Notes: generated from the letters alone by a model not told the origin. A stretch of DNA of 64,000 nucleotides from Nocardioides phosphati (GCF_014646375.1 NZ_BMNI01000009.1:49621-113620), one strand, 5' to 3'; counted from the first letter of the stretch, positions 43,936 through 52,844 are shown. Numbers and translations: made by a program.

Positions 43936-44709
43936 ATGACCACGCGCACCGCACCCAGCCCCACGACGTACGACAGCAGGTTTGACCGCGACACCGCGAT
44001 GGCGCTCGCCGCGGAGGAGTACGCCCGCTTCGCCGGCCTGCTCGGCGGGCTCTCCGACGACGACTGGCGGGCGCCGACGAGCTGCCCGGGCTGGACGGTG
44101 CGCGACATGGCCGGCCACACGCTCGGCATGGCCGAGCTCGGAGCGTCCCTGCCGGAGATGGCACGGCAGCTGATGGCCGCCTCCCGGACCGCGAAGCGCA
44201 CCGGCAAGCCACAGATCGACGCGCTCACCGAGCTCCAGGTCCGCAAGCACCAGGACCTGGCCAACGACGAGCTGGTGGCCGCGATGGAGCGGATCGGGCC
44301 TCGTGCGGTCGCGGGCCGGCGGCGCCGGCCGGGCCTCATGCGGGGCCAGGTGATCACCGACAGCGGCCCCGACGGCACCACCCCGGAGCGGTGGCGGGTG
44401 GGCTACCTGATCGACACCGTCCTCACCCGCGACCCGTGGATGCACCGCAGCGACATCGCCCACGCCCTCGGGCGCCCGATGCAGCTGACGGCCGAGCACG
44501 ACGGGGTCTTCGTGGCCGACGTCGTGGAGGACTGGGCGGTGCGCCACGGCCAGCCCTACGAGCTGACGCTGACCGGCCCCGCCGGTGGGCACTGGTCGGC
44601 CGGCGTGGGTGGGGAGCAGTTCACGCTCGATGCCGAGGAGTTCTGCCGGGTCGTCTCCGGGCGGGGCGCCGCCGACCACGGCCTGCTGACGACGTTCGTG
44701 CCGTTCTAG
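43936..44709 (+). CDS. Maleylpyruvate isomerase-family mycothiol-dependent enzyme
   Basis: A 257-residue DinB-like four-helix protein: EEYARFAGLLGGLSDDDW, TSCPGWTVRDMAGHTLGM and DPWMHRSDIAHALG supply the His, Glu and His positions that bind metal in the MDMPI family. Many members use mycothiol as cofactor or conjugate it to electrophiles. GAGGAGA precedes the ATG. It is co-transcribed with the TetR regulator; a detoxification function is a fair guess. Confidence 0.85.
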   Translation: MTTRTAPSPTTYDSRFDRDTAMALAAEEYARFAGLLGGLSDDDWRAPTSCPGWTVRDMAGHTLGMAELGASLPEMARQLMAASRTAKRTGKPQIDALTELQVRKHQDLANDELVAAMERIGPRAVAGRRRRPGLMRGQVITDSGPDGTTPERWRVGYLIDTVLTRDPWMHRSDIAHALGRPMQLTAEHDGVFVADVVEDWAVRHGQPYELTLTGPAGGHWSAGVGGEQFTLDAEEFCRVVSGRGAADHGLLTTFVPF

Positions 44710-44915
44710 GCAGGGGCCGGTGTGGCCCGGGGTGCCGGACCCGGGCCGGAGCCCACCGGCTGCCCGGCGCTCACCACCCGTTCGGCACGGGGGTTGACAC
44801 TGGGGTCCGTGGCGCCCGCCAGCCACCCGGCGTACGTTGACGGATGGGCCCGGCCGGGGCCCGCCCCGCGCCTCGACCGGTGTTCCTCCGATCCCGACGA
44901 GCGTGGAGGCAAGCG

Positions 44916-45506
44916 ATGTTCATCCAGGTTGTGCAAGGCCCCTGTTCACGGCAGGACGAGGTCCATCAGCTGCTCGACGAGTGGCGTCGGGACCTGGCGC
45001 CCGGCGCCGACGGCTGGTTGGGCGGCACCTACGGCTTCACCGACGACGGCCAGCTGATCGGCGTCGTCCGCTTCGACTCGCGCGAGGCTGCGACCGCCAA
45101 CTCCGAGCGCCCGGAGCAGGGTGAGTGGGCACAGCGGCTGACCGCCCTCATGGACGGACCCCTCGAGTTCCACGACTGCGACGACGTCACGCTGATGCTC
45201 GACGGAGGCTCCGACGACGCCGGCTTCGTCCAGATCATCCGCGGCAAGGTCGACGACCCGGAGCGGCTCAAGGCGATGATGGCTGACACGCGGGCCCTGC
45301 ACGAGGCGCGCCCCGATGTCATCGGGGCCACGCTCGCACTCGAGCCGGACGGCACGTTCACCGAGACCGTCGCCTTCACGAGTGAGGCCGAGGCGCGACG
45401 CGGCGAGCAGATCCCTCCGCCCGCCGACGTCCAGCGCGAGCTCGCCTACGCGATGCAGTCGGCCACCTTCTACGACCTGCACCAGCCCTGGTTCGAGAGC
45501 GCCTGA
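44916..45506 (+). CDS. Two-repeat alpha/beta-barrel protein of unknown function
   Basis: A 196-residue protein with two similar halves: one starts FIQVVQGPCSRQDEVHQLL, the other FVQIIRGKVDDPERLKAMM. Each looks like a ferredoxin-like alpha/beta barrel unit of the antibiotic-biosynthesis-monooxygenase type, so one chain may mimic the usual dimer. ATG at 44916 has GGAGG upstream; an in-frame upstream ATG lacks one. The 206-base gap before it has a TTGACA at 44794 but no clear -10. Reaction unknown. Confidence 0.7.
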   Translation: MFIQVVQGPCSRQDEVHQLLDEWRRDLAPGADGWLGGTYGFTDDGQLIGVVRFDSREAATANSERPEQGEWAQRLTALMDGPLEFHDCDDVTLMLDGGSDDAGFVQIIRGKVDDPERLKAMMADTRALHEARPDVIGATLALEPDGTFTETVAFTSEAEARRGEQIPPPADVQRELAYAMQSATFYDLHQPWFESA

Positions 45507-45524
45507 CCCGACGTACGACGCGAC

Positions 45525-45562
45525 CGGAGCGCCCTCACGCCACGCGGTAGGGCGCTTCCGGT
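45525..45562. terminator. Strong stem-loop between convergent genes
   Basis: CCGGAGCGCCCT (45525-45536) pairs with AGGGCGCTTCCGG (45550-45562) with one bulged base and a 13-base loop. It lies between the stops at 45506 and 45535 and extends into the last codons of the minus-strand gene. Likely bidirectional terminator. Confidence 0.65.
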
Positions 45563-46671
45563 GATCGTCCCTGGAAGGCGAGGATCGCGGGGTTGACGAC
45601 GTGCCCGTCGCGAATCTCGATCGCGCGGCTCAGCGTCTCGTCGGCGTCCCACGCGGCGCCGCCCGCGAGCACGCGCCGGAGGAACGGGATGAGGGCGCTG
45701 CTGTTCTCCCAGGTCGCGGAGTTCCACAGGTACGACGGCGAGTGGTCGACGCCGTAGTAGAGGACGTTGTCGCCCACCACGAACGTCGGGTCGTCGAAGC
45801 CCGTCGGACGGGCGAAGCTGAACCCCATCCCGAGGTCGCACGACACGTCGACGATCAGGCTGCCCGGACGGAACGCCGCCAGGTCCTCGTCCTGCAGGTA
45901 GACGAGCGGGTTCGCGGTGTCCTGGAAGGTGCAGTTGACGACGATGTCGTTCTCCGCGAGGTACGCCGGCAGCGGCTCGCGGCCGCGCTCGGTGATCACG
46001 TCGCTGCCGTTGACCGGGTCGTGCTCGAACTGCCGGATCCGCACCGAGTGGATCGGTGAGCCGACCGCCGCGACGTCGCGGTTGGTCAGCACCGCGACCT
46101 CGTGCACGCCGTGCGCGTTGAGCGCGGTGACCGCTCCGCGCGCGGTGGCGCCGAAGCCGATGACGACCGCGCTCAGCCGGCGGCCGTAGTCGCCGGTGAG
46201 CCCGGCGAGCTCGAGTGCCTGGAGCACCGAGCAGTAGCCGGCCAGCTCGTTGTTCTTGTGGAAGACGTGCAGCCCGACGGCGCCGTCACGCGTCCAGTGG
46301 TTCATCGCCTCGAAGGCGATCAGGGTCAGCTCGTTGTCGATCGCCGCCTGGGTGAGCGCGGTGTCCTGGACGCAGTGCGGCCAGCCCCAGAGCACCTGCC
46401 CGGATCGCATCGCCTGCACGTCGGAGAGCTGCGGCTTGGGCAGCAGCACGACCTCCGACTCCGCCAGCAGCTGCTCGCGCGAGGCGAACCCCGCGACGTA
46501 CGGCTGCAGGGCGGCGTCCGCGACGCCGAACTTCGCGGCGTACCCGTGCTCGAGGGTGATCCGCGCGCGGAGGTCCGCGTCGAGGTGGGGGAGGTGGTCC
46601 GGGTGGATCGGCAGCCGGAACTCGTTCTCCTTGGCTGAGGACCCGATGACGCCGAGCGTCGCGAGCGTCAC
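45535..46671 (-). CDS. AlaDH/PNT-family enzyme, N5-(carboxyethyl)ornithine synthase-like
   Basis: A 378-residue NAD(P)-dependent enzyme of the alanine dehydrogenase/transhydrogenase fold. N-terminal GVIGSSAKENEFRLPIHPDH and EVVLLPKPQ are typical; the Rossmann segment VVIGFGATARGAVTAL follows. The family includes N5-(carboxyethyl)ornithine synthase and saccharopine-type dehydrogenases; this order of motifs resembles the former. GTG at 46671 overlaps the stop of the small Lys-rich gene (GTGA). Precise substrate uncertain. Confidence 0.78.
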   Translation of the reverse strand: MTLATLGVIGSSAKENEFRLPIHPDHLPHLDADLRARITLEHGYAAKFGVADAALQPYVAGFASREQLLAESEVVLLPKPQLSDVQAMRSGQVLWGWPHCVQDTALTQAAIDNELTLIAFEAMNHWTRDGAVGLHVFHKNNELAGYCSVLQALELAGLTGDYGRRLSAVVIGFGATARGAVTALNAHGVHEVAVLTNRDVAAVGSPIHSVRIRQFEHDPVNGSDVITERGREPLPAYLAENDIVVNCTFQDTANPLVYLQDEDLAAFRPGSLIVDVSCDLGMGFSFARPTGFDDPTFVVGDNVLYYGVDHSPSYLWNSATWENSSALIPFLRRVLAGGAAWDADETLSRAIEIRDGHVVNPAILAFQGRSPEAPYRVA

Positions 46672-46802
46672 TTCTTCTTGCCCGGATGGACCTTGTCGGC
46701 GAGCGTCTCCGGCTGCCCGAGGTTGCGCTTGTCGGCGCGCTTCTCCTTGATGGACTTGCCGGTCTTCTTGGTCATGCTCTGGCGCGGCGACTTGTCGCTC
46801 AT
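46668..46802 (-). CDS. Small Lys/Arg-rich conserved protein
   Basis: A 44-residue, strongly basic protein (MTKKTGKSIKEKRADKRN and a KPGKKK-like end). Similar short proteins occur widely in actinobacteria with no known function; I recall the shared SPRQ..KKxGKSIKEKRA pattern. Weak GAGAGA precedes the ATG. Its stop overlaps the GTG start of the carboxyethyl-ornithine-synthase-like gene, giving translational coupling. May bind nucleic acid, which is only a guess from charge. Confidence 0.7.
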   Translation of the reverse strand: MSDKSPRQSMTKKTGKSIKEKRADKRNLGQPETLADKVHPGKKK

Positions 46803-46900
46803 GTGGGTTCTCTCTGAGAGGAAGCCTGAATGGCTCCTGCCGGTGACAGTACGCCCCACCCCGCGCCCCCGCGTCGGCGGCGGTCTGGCACGCTCGCCAC

Positions 46901-47809
46901 ATGAGCGACCTCGTGGACATCCTGCGGGCACGACGGTCCGGACCGGGCGGTCCCGGCGCGCGTCCGGATGGCCACCGCGTCGCCCTCGCCATCGAGGGCG
47001 GCGGCAACCGTGCGGCGTACTCCGCGGGGATGGCGCTCGCCCTCGACGAGCTCGGGCTCACCGGTTGCTTCGACGCGGTCTACGGCACGTCGGGCGGCGC
47101 GCTCAACGCCGCGTGGCTGCTGACCGGCGAGGCGCAGAAGTGGCTGCCGAGCTGGGGTGCTCCTGAGGTGGCCAGCGCCGGTGTCACGAACCCCCGGCGC
47201 CTGCTGCGCGGCGGGCCGCTCGTGGACCTCTCTGTGCTCATCGAGCACGTCTACGAGCAGATCACGCCGATGGACTTCGAGGCGATCCTGGCCAACCCGG
47301 TCAGCTTCCACCCGATGGCGACGGACGCGGCGACGGGGGAGGCCGTCGACATCCATCCCTGCATCGTCGACCGGGCCACGCTCCAGACCGCGCTCAAGGC
47401 GAGCTCGTGCCTGCCGATGATCGCGGGCCGGCCGGTGCGGCTGGGTGGCCGCGCGTTCGTCGACGGCGGTCTGTCGGAGGCGATCCCGTACCTCACCGCG
47501 CTCCGCCAGGGCGCCACCCACGTCCTCGTCCTGCGCACGCGGCGCGAGGACCAGACCGTGACGACCTCACGTGCGGAGCGAGTGCTGCTCGCGCCGTACT
47601 TCGCGGCGTTCGCACGGGGTGCGGGGCGCAGCCACGGCCGCCGGCACCTGACGTACGCCGCGGCAGACGCGGCGCAGGTGGGCGGCGAGGTCCTGCAGGT
47701 GCGTCCGCCGCTCGGCTCCGCCGACGTCGCCCGCCTGGGCGGCTCGCTCGACCTCGTCACCGAGGCGATCGAGGTGGGCCGACGGGCCGTGCACGCGCTC
47801 TTCGGCTGA
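46901..47809 (+). CDS. Patatin-like phospholipase
   Basis: A 302-residue lipid acyl hydrolase with the Ser-Asp dyad: oxyanion loop EGGGNR (32-37), nucleophile Ser64 in GTSGG, and Asp in FVDGGLSEAIP. ASSCLPMIAG is also typical of the family. It would cleave acyl chains from lipids at the membrane. No signal peptide. The start is ATG at 46901 without a clear Shine-Dalgarno. It is divergent from the small basic protein gene. Confidence 0.88.
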   Translation: MSDLVDILRARRSGPGGPGARPDGHRVALAIEGGGNRAAYSAGMALALDELGLTGCFDAVYGTSGGALNAAWLLTGEAQKWLPSWGAPEVASAGVTNPRRLLRGGPLVDLSVLIEHVYEQITPMDFEAILANPVSFHPMATDAATGEAVDIHPCIVDRATLQTALKASSCLPMIAGRPVRLGGRAFVDGGLSEAIPYLTALRQGATHVLVLRTRREDQTVTTSRAERVLLAPYFAAFARGAGRSHGRRHLTYAAADAAQVGGEVLQVRPPLGSADVARLGGSLDLVTEAIEVGRRAVHALFG

Positions 47810-47833
47810 AGGCGCGCAGGTCGCTCGCTGCTG

Positions 47834-48493
47834 TCACCTCGCAGTTCGCCGGCGCCACGCGCCCACCGCGGCGACGCCGAGCGCCCAGAGCGTGATGCCC
47901 AGGCCACCGACCGCGAAGAGCCCGTCGAGCGCGTCGGTGAACGGGATCGTCACCGCCGCTGCTGCGAAGCAGAGGCCGCCGACCACGCCGAGGACTGCCG
48001 TCACGCGGTTCCCGAGATCGGTCGCGACACCGCCGACGAGGGCGAGCAGGGCGATGCCCACGGCCCACGGTGCGTCGGCCAGCGTCTCGTCGATCGTCAT
48101 GAAGACGCTCAGCGCGCTCTGCTGCCCGTCCGCGAGCGACGCAGCTCCGAGCGGTGCCAGCAGGTGGGGCACCATCGCGACCGTCGTCGCCGCCGAGACG
48201 ACCACCATCACCCCCGCCGTACGCCGTGTGGCCGGTGCCAGCGGGTGGTGGTGGAGCCGCGCCAGCGCGACGCTGAAGAGGGCGAACGAGACCAGCAGCC
48301 CCACGTGGGAGGGGTACCAGGCGCCGTCGAGCAGCATGTCGTGGAGCTGCGCGACCTTGTTCCCGGTGCCGCTGTCGTTGGGGTGCAGCGCGCCGCCGAC
48401 GTTGAAGGCGACGGCCGCGCCGACCAGCGCGGCGATGGTCGCGCTGTCGAGGGCTCGGCCCGAGCGCGTGGGGGAGTCGAGTGTGGTGGTCAT
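47834..48493 (-). CDS. Multi-pass membrane protein of unknown function
   Basis: A 219-residue protein with about six membrane helices. Notable polar segments are LHPNDSGTGNKVAQLHDML and LHHHPLAPATRR. No family recognised with certainty. GAGGAGA precedes ATG at 48493. It is divergent from the LuxR-type membrane regulator with a 130-base shared gap, so that regulator is the likely controller. Confidence 0.65.
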   Translation of the reverse strand: MTTTLDSPTRSGRALDSATIAALVGAAVAFNVGGALHPNDSGTGNKVAQLHDMLLDGAWYPSHVGLLVSFALFSVALARLHHHPLAPATRRTAGVMVVVSAATTVAMVPHLLAPLGAASLADGQQSALSVFMTIDETLADAPWAVGIALLALVGGVATDLGNRVTAVLGVVGGLCFAAAAVTIPFTDALDGLFAVGGLGITLWALGVAAVGAWRRRTAR

Positions 48494-48623
48494 CAGGGTC
48501 TCCTCGGGTGGGGACCTCCAACGTCCGCCGCCTGAGGGCCTGGCCGGTACGGGGCTGACCCTGCAAGCGGGAGGCAGGGTTTTCCCCGGGGTGGGAGGCC
48601 CCGCGCTGTGCCACGATCAGGAC

Positions 48624-49967
48624 GTGGCGACACAGGTGCGGCGCGAGGCGCTCTCCCTGCTCGTGGGGAGCCTCTCCTGCGTGCTCGTCGCGCTCGGCTT
48701 CACGCGCGGGATCTGGTGGAGCAACCTGCACAACGGCATCCTCGGGATCACGCTCTCGCTGGTCGGAGCCTGGCTCGCCACGGAGCGTCCGCGGAGCCGC
48801 GAGGGTGTGCTCTTCCTCGCCGCCGGGCTGGTCGAGGCGGTCATGTTCGTCGGCCGCCAGGTGGGGCACACGGCGACCGGCACGGTGGCGTCGTGGCTCG
48901 GCTGGCTCGGCGTCTGGCCGATCGTCGTCGGGATGCTCGCGACGACTGCTGCGGTGGTCTGCTTCCCCGACGGACATTTGCCGGGGCCGCGGTGGCGTCC
49001 GGCCGCGCTCGTCGCCTGTGTCGTCGCCGCCGTTGCGGCCCTGCTCTCGGCTCTGTGGCCCGTCGAGTGGGACTCCGCAGGGCTGACCCTCGCGCCGCCG
49101 TTCAGCCTGCCCGGCCGCGGGTTGGCCGACACGCTCTGGCACGCGCTGGCCCTGCCGCTCTACCTCACCCTCCAGCTCTCGTGGGTCGTCGCGGTCGCTG
49201 TGCGCTGGCGGTCGGGGCGGAGCCGTGCGCCGCTGCTGGGGCTGCTCCTGGGAGTGGCGGCTGCCTTCGTCGTCCTCGTCGCCGGGCTGATCGCCACGCA
49301 CTCGCCCCGGCCCGGGCTGGTGATGGTCTCGCTGGTGCCGTTGGCTGCGGGGTGGGCGGCCGTCCACGGACACGTGCTCGCGCGCTACCGCGCCCTGTCC
49401 TGGCTCACCGGCGCGCACGACGACTCCGTCGGCCTGCCGACCGCGCTGGCCCGCACGGCTGCGGAGGCGCTGGACGCAGGCGCAACGAGCGTGTGGATGG
49501 GTGATGAAGCCGCCCTCCACGCAGTCGGCGTGTGGCCCGAGCCGGACGCCGACCCGGCGCCCGCCCCGCTCGTCGGGCTGCCCGACCGGGTGTGGCCGGT
49601 GCGGTCAGGTGAGGCGCTCGTCGGTGCGATCGTCGTACCGGGTGCTGCGGGACTCACGCGCCGCGAGGAGCGGATGATGCAGGACCTCGTCGCCCAGGCC
49701 GCGCTCCTCCTGGACCGTCTCACCCTGGCCGAGGTCGTACGCCGCGAGCGCACCGCCGGCCACCTCGAGCACCTGACCCCGCGGGAGCGCGACGTCCTCG
49801 AGCTGATGGCGCGCGGACTGACCAATGCGGCGATCTGCCAGGAGCTGCACCTCAGCGTGAAGACGGTCGAGCCACTGATCAGCACCGTCTTCGCCAAGCT
49901 GGGGCTCCACGCCGATCCGACCGTGAACCGCCGCGTCCTCGCGGCGCTGGAGTACCACCGCGGGTGA
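48624..49967 (+). CDS. Membrane-bound LuxR-type transcriptional regulator
   Basis: A 447-residue protein with seven or so N-terminal membrane helices (residues 8-265), a weak GAF-like middle part, and a C-terminal LuxR helix-turn-helix (LTPRERDVLELMARGLTNAA, LSVKTVEPLISTVFAKLGL). No kinase or receiver domain, so it is a one-component membrane sensor. GTG at 48624 with little leader. Probably regulates the divergent membrane-protein gene; the signal is unknown. Confidence 0.82.
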   Translation: MATQVRREALSLLVGSLSCVLVALGFTRGIWWSNLHNGILGITLSLVGAWLATERPRSREGVLFLAAGLVEAVMFVGRQVGHTATGTVASWLGWLGVWPIVVGMLATTAAVVCFPDGHLPGPRWRPAALVACVVAAVAALLSALWPVEWDSAGLTLAPPFSLPGRGLADTLWHALALPLYLTLQLSWVVAVAVRWRSGRSRAPLLGLLLGVAAAFVVLVAGLIATHSPRPGLVMVSLVPLAAGWAAVHGHVLARYRALSWLTGAHDDSVGLPTALARTAAEALDAGATSVWMGDEAALHAVGVWPEPDADPAPAPLVGLPDRVWPVRSGEALVGAIVVPGAAGLTRREERMMQDLVAQAALLLDRLTLAEVVRRERTAGHLEHLTPRERDVLELMARGLTNAAICQELHLSVKTVEPLISTVFAKLGLHADPTVNRRVLAALEYHRG

Positions 49968-50028
49968 GGACGCCGCCGCCCCGGCCGAGTCTGCTCAGCT
50001 CGTCGTGCCGACCGTCCGGGCGGAGCGG

Positions 50029-51072
50029 TCAGGCGCTGGGCGTGGCTTCCTTCCAGGCCGACTGCTTGCTGTAGCCGACGCTGTTGTGGAGCCAGACGCG
50101 TGCCCGGTAGCGGCGGCCGTTGTCGAGGGCGCCGAAGGTGTAGGTGCTGCCGGTCGTGGTCGCCTTGCGGGAGGCGATCCACTTGCACGTGCCGCTGGAG
50201 CTGCAGACCCGGGACTGGAGCTCGACGGTGCTGCTCGTCGCGAGGGTGCCCTTGGTCCACCTGAAGGCGAGCTGGTGCGAGGCCGGGCGGCTTGCGTACG
50301 GCGTGGCCGGCTGGTCCGGCGTACCTCCGCTGGGGATGCACGTGCCGTCGGCGGGCGGGAAGTACTGGTGGGGCTGGGTCGTGGGGACGAGCAGGTTGTT
50401 CCAGGTCTTCGCCGTCGTGCCGCTGCGGTAGCTGACGGCGTCGGGGTACTGCTCCTCGGGCCAGGTGACGCGGGCACCGGTGTCGGCGCGGCACGCGTTC
50501 ATGGTCTTGATCTCGACCAGCTGGCCGCCGCGGGAGACCGCGAGGTAGAGGTACTGGATGGTGCTGGTCGTGCACGAGCCGCTCTGGCCGACCGTGCCGA
50601 GCTGGGTCGACGGGGTGACGTAGGCGCCTTCGGTGACGCGGATCGAGCCCAGATGGCCGTACGTCGACGTGACGCCGTTGCCGTGGTCGACCCAGACCCA
50701 GTTGCCGCGGTGGCTGCCCCGGGAGTCGCACGGCATCGGGGCACCGATGTGCACGATGCCGGCGCCCATCGCGTGGACCGGGTCGTCGGTGGGGTACTCG
50801 CCGTGCGTGTCGGGGACGCCGTTCTTCTGGCGGATCGCGTCGAGGTCCATCTCCCACGTGCCGTGGTGGGGCTTGCCGTCCTTGGTGCAGTTGGTGTTGT
50901 AGCAGTCGTTCTGGGACCAGTCGCGCAGCGGCCACCAGACCGGGTCGGAGTACGGATGGCTCGCGTCGACGGTGACCGCCGCCGCTGCCGGCGCGTGTGC
51001 CGACGGCATCGACAGGCCGGCGACGGCAGCCGCGGTTGCGGCAACCGTGATGACGACGTGACGCAGTGACAT
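50029..51072 (-). CDS. Secreted M23/LytM-like protein with degenerate zinc site
   Basis: A 347-residue secreted protein: signal peptide (1-27), an M23-like domain (about 90-190) and a fibronectin-III-like C-terminal part. M23 peptidases need H..D and a late HxH. Here VDHGNGVTSTYGHLGSI is intact, but the HLHFE-like position reads YLYLAV (Tyr174, Tyr176), so both late His ligands are gone. It is therefore probably not an active peptidase; it may bind or regulate cell-wall enzymes, like EnvC. GGGGAGGG precedes the ATG. Confidence 0.78.
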   Translation of the reverse strand: MSLRHVVITVAATAAAVAGLSMPSAHAPAAAAVTVDASHPYSDPVWWPLRDWSQNDCYNTNCTKDGKPHHGTWEMDLDAIRQKNGVPDTHGEYPTDDPVHAMGAGIVHIGAPMPCDSRGSHRGNWVWVDHGNGVTSTYGHLGSIRVTEGAYVTPSTQLGTVGQSGSCTTSTIQYLYLAVSRGGQLVEIKTMNACRADTGARVTWPEEQYPDAVSYRSGTTAKTWNNLLVPTTQPHQYFPPADGTCIPSGGTPDQPATPYASRPASHQLAFRWTKGTLATSSTVELQSRVCSSSGTCKWIASRKATTTGSTYTFGALDNGRRYRARVWLHNSVGYSKQSAWKEATPSA

Positions 51073-51234
51073 GAGCCCTCCCCGCTCTCCGGTGTCCGCA
51101 CGCGAAGGGGGCGGAGACACCGGCGTCCATGGTCACACGGCTCCGGGGGCCTTCGCAGGCGTTGTGCGGACTGATCCGTCGAGATCTCGCTCGCGGACCT
51201 GGCCGGATGCCACGGCCGCAGGCTCGACGGCGTC

Positions 51235-52461
51235 CTAGTCCTCGTGGCCCCCGTGGCCCCGGTGGCCCGGGTGGCCCTCGTGGCCCTCGTGGCCCGGGTG
51301 GCCCGGGTGGCCCGCGTGGGCCTCGGGGCTGCCGCCCATCATCCGCAGCATGGCGACGCCGCCGGTGCGGACGAACCGCACGAGCAGCACCGCGGTGAGG
51401 AGCAGGAAGGCGATGTTGAGCCACGTCGTGTAGTTCCAGGTGAACGAGGCCTCGACGACCTTGGCGCTGCGCTCGTCCGGGATCAGCCCGAGCGGTGCGA
51501 AGACGAGCTCGATGACGTAGCCGGCTCCGACCATCGCGAGGTAGAAGATGCCGGTGATTCGCAGGGCGGCCCGGGTGCCGTAGTACTTCCGGTAGATCAG
51601 GATGATCGGCACGATGATCAGGTCCGCGAAGAGGAAGCTGACCACGCCGCCGAAGCTGATCCCGCCGTTCCAGAGGACGGCCGCGAGCGGGACGTTGCCG
51701 ATCGAGCAGACGAAGCTGACGACGGCGACGAGCGGGCCGATCAGCGGGCCCCAGACCTTCGCCGCCGTCGGGTCGTCGGTGAGGAAGAACGCCTGCAGCC
51801 AGTTGGTCGGGATCCACGCGGCGAAGGCGCCGGCGATGAGCAGGCCGAGCACGATGTCGCGCAGCACCGAGGCCCAGTCCATGACGTAGTAGTGCGCCAC
51901 CGAGGTGAAGCCGTCACCCGAGAAGAGCCGTTGCCACAGGGTGCCCTCGCGCTTGACCGACATGTCCATCGCGGCGTGCCCCTCCATCGAGCCGGTCAGT
52001 CCACGCTCGGCCTGCGCGCGGGCGGCGTCGACGATGCGGCCGCGCATCCAGAGCCGGAAGGCCAGGGCGACGAGCACGATCATGATCGGCCCGCCGACGA
52101 ACTCCGCCAGCGTGAACTGCCACCCCATCAGCAGCGCCAGGATGATCCCGAGCTCGATCACCAGGTTGGTCGAGGCGATCTCGAAGGCCATCGCCGCGCT
52201 CAGCGAGGCACCCTTGCGGAAGAGCGAGCGGGCGAGTGCCACCGCGGCGTACGAGCAGGAGGACGAGGCGGCGCCCAGGCCCGTCGCCCACGCCAGGTGG
52301 CGCGGTGAGTCGCCCTCGAGCAGCCGGGTGACCTGCTCGCGGCGTACGACGGCCTGGATCACGCCCGAGAGCGTGAAGCCCAGGATCAACGGCCACAGGA
52401 TCTCCCACCCCATGGCCGCCGCCATCTGCAGCGCGTGCCCTGCCTCGGCAAGAGGATTCAT
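51235..52461 (-). CDS. DUF318/UPF0718 permease with His-rich tail
   Basis: A 408-residue membrane protein of about eight helices from the family that includes ArsP (organoarsenical efflux). It has SSSCSYAAVALARSLFRKGA, SIGNVPLAAVLW and ADLIIVPIILIY. The last 28 residues are repeats of Gly-His-x, so the cytosolic tail could chelate metal. GAGGAGG precedes ATG at 52461. It stands alone; substrate unknown but a metal or metalloid is plausible. Confidence 0.83.
   Translation of the reverse strand: MNPLAEAGHALQMAAAMGWEILWPLILGFTLSGVIQAVVRREQVTRLLEGDSPRHLAWATGLGAASSSCSYAAVALARSLFRKGASLSAAMAFEIASTNLVIELGIILALLMGWQFTLAEFVGGPIMIVLVALAFRLWMRGRIVDAARAQAERGLTGSMEGHAAMDMSVKREGTLWQRLFSGDGFTSVAHYYVMDWASVLRDIVLGLLIAGAFAAWIPTNWLQAFFLTDDPTAAKVWGPLIGPLVAVVSFVCSIGNVPLAAVLWNGGISFGGVVSFLFADLIIVPIILIYRKYYGTRAALRITGIFYLAMVGAGYVIELVFAPLGLIPDERSAKVVEASFTWNYTTWLNIAFLLLTAVLLVRFVRTGGVAMLRMMGGSPEAHAGHPGHPGHEGHEGHPGHRGHGGHED
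51238..51321 (-). repeat. Tandem 9-base coding repeat for the His-rich tail
   Basis: About nine near-identical 9-base units (GGC-CAC plus a varied codon) encode Gly-His-x, with Pro, Glu, Arg, Gly or Ala as x. Such arrays can change length by slippage. Confidence 0.75.
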
Positions 52462-52549
52462 CGTGGTCCCTCCTCGTGTCGACGATAGCCGCGCCCGTGT
52501 CCACGGTCACGGCCGTACGCCGACGGCTGCCGTGGCCTGCTTCCACGGA

Positions 52550-52741
52550 TCAGCACACGTGCTGCGGGTCCCAGCCCGCGGCACCGTGGTGCATCCCGGG
52601 GTTGTGCACGCCGTCGAAGCCCATGTTCTTCTCGCACTGGCGGACGTGCTGACCGAACGCGTCGTCCGCGTGGGCCGGCGCAGCCGCGCCCGCTCCCAGC
52701 AGCACTGCCGCGACCAGCGCGACCTCGATGACTCGCCTCAT
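52550..52741 (-). CDS. Small secreted protein under a DevR-like box
   Basis: A 63-residue protein: signal peptide with a cleavage-like APAHA at about 20-25, then a 38-residue mature part with two Cys, several His (GQHVRQCEKNMGFDGVHNPG) and a C-terminal Cys. The Cys pair could form a disulfide. No family recognised. A GGGCCCTTGGTCCC box lies 75 bases upstream, so it is likely induced with the dormancy genes. No longer form of the gene is apparent. Confidence 0.72.
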   Translation of the reverse strand: MRRVIEVALVAAVLLGAGAAAPAHADDAFGQHVRQCEKNMGFDGVHNPGMHHGAAGWDPQHVC

Positions 52742-52815
52742 GACCGCTCCTCTCGTCGGGTCGAGTCTCGTCGGCACGAACCGCCCGCCGGCAGGAGCGA
52801 CCGGCACACCAGCGC

Positions 52816-52844
52816 GGGCCCTTGGTCCCTGCGTGCCCGGTCCC
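52816..52844. promoter_or_regulatory. DevR-like boxes before the small secreted protein
   Basis: GGGCCCTTGGTCCC at 52816-52829 differs from GGGACCTTGGTCCC at one position. A weaker GCGTGCCCGGTCCC follows at 52831-52844. They lie 75 and 90 bases upstream of the start at 52741, in tandem as at 17427-17454. Confidence 0.65.

Noticed and set aside
48494..48560. GGGACCTCC near 48515 as a DevR box
   Set aside because: The second half of the palindrome is missing; only the GGGACC half matches.
51238..51321. Short regular repeats resembling a CRISPR array
   Set aside because: Units are 9 bases with no spacers and encode Gly-His-x in frame; no cas genes nearby.
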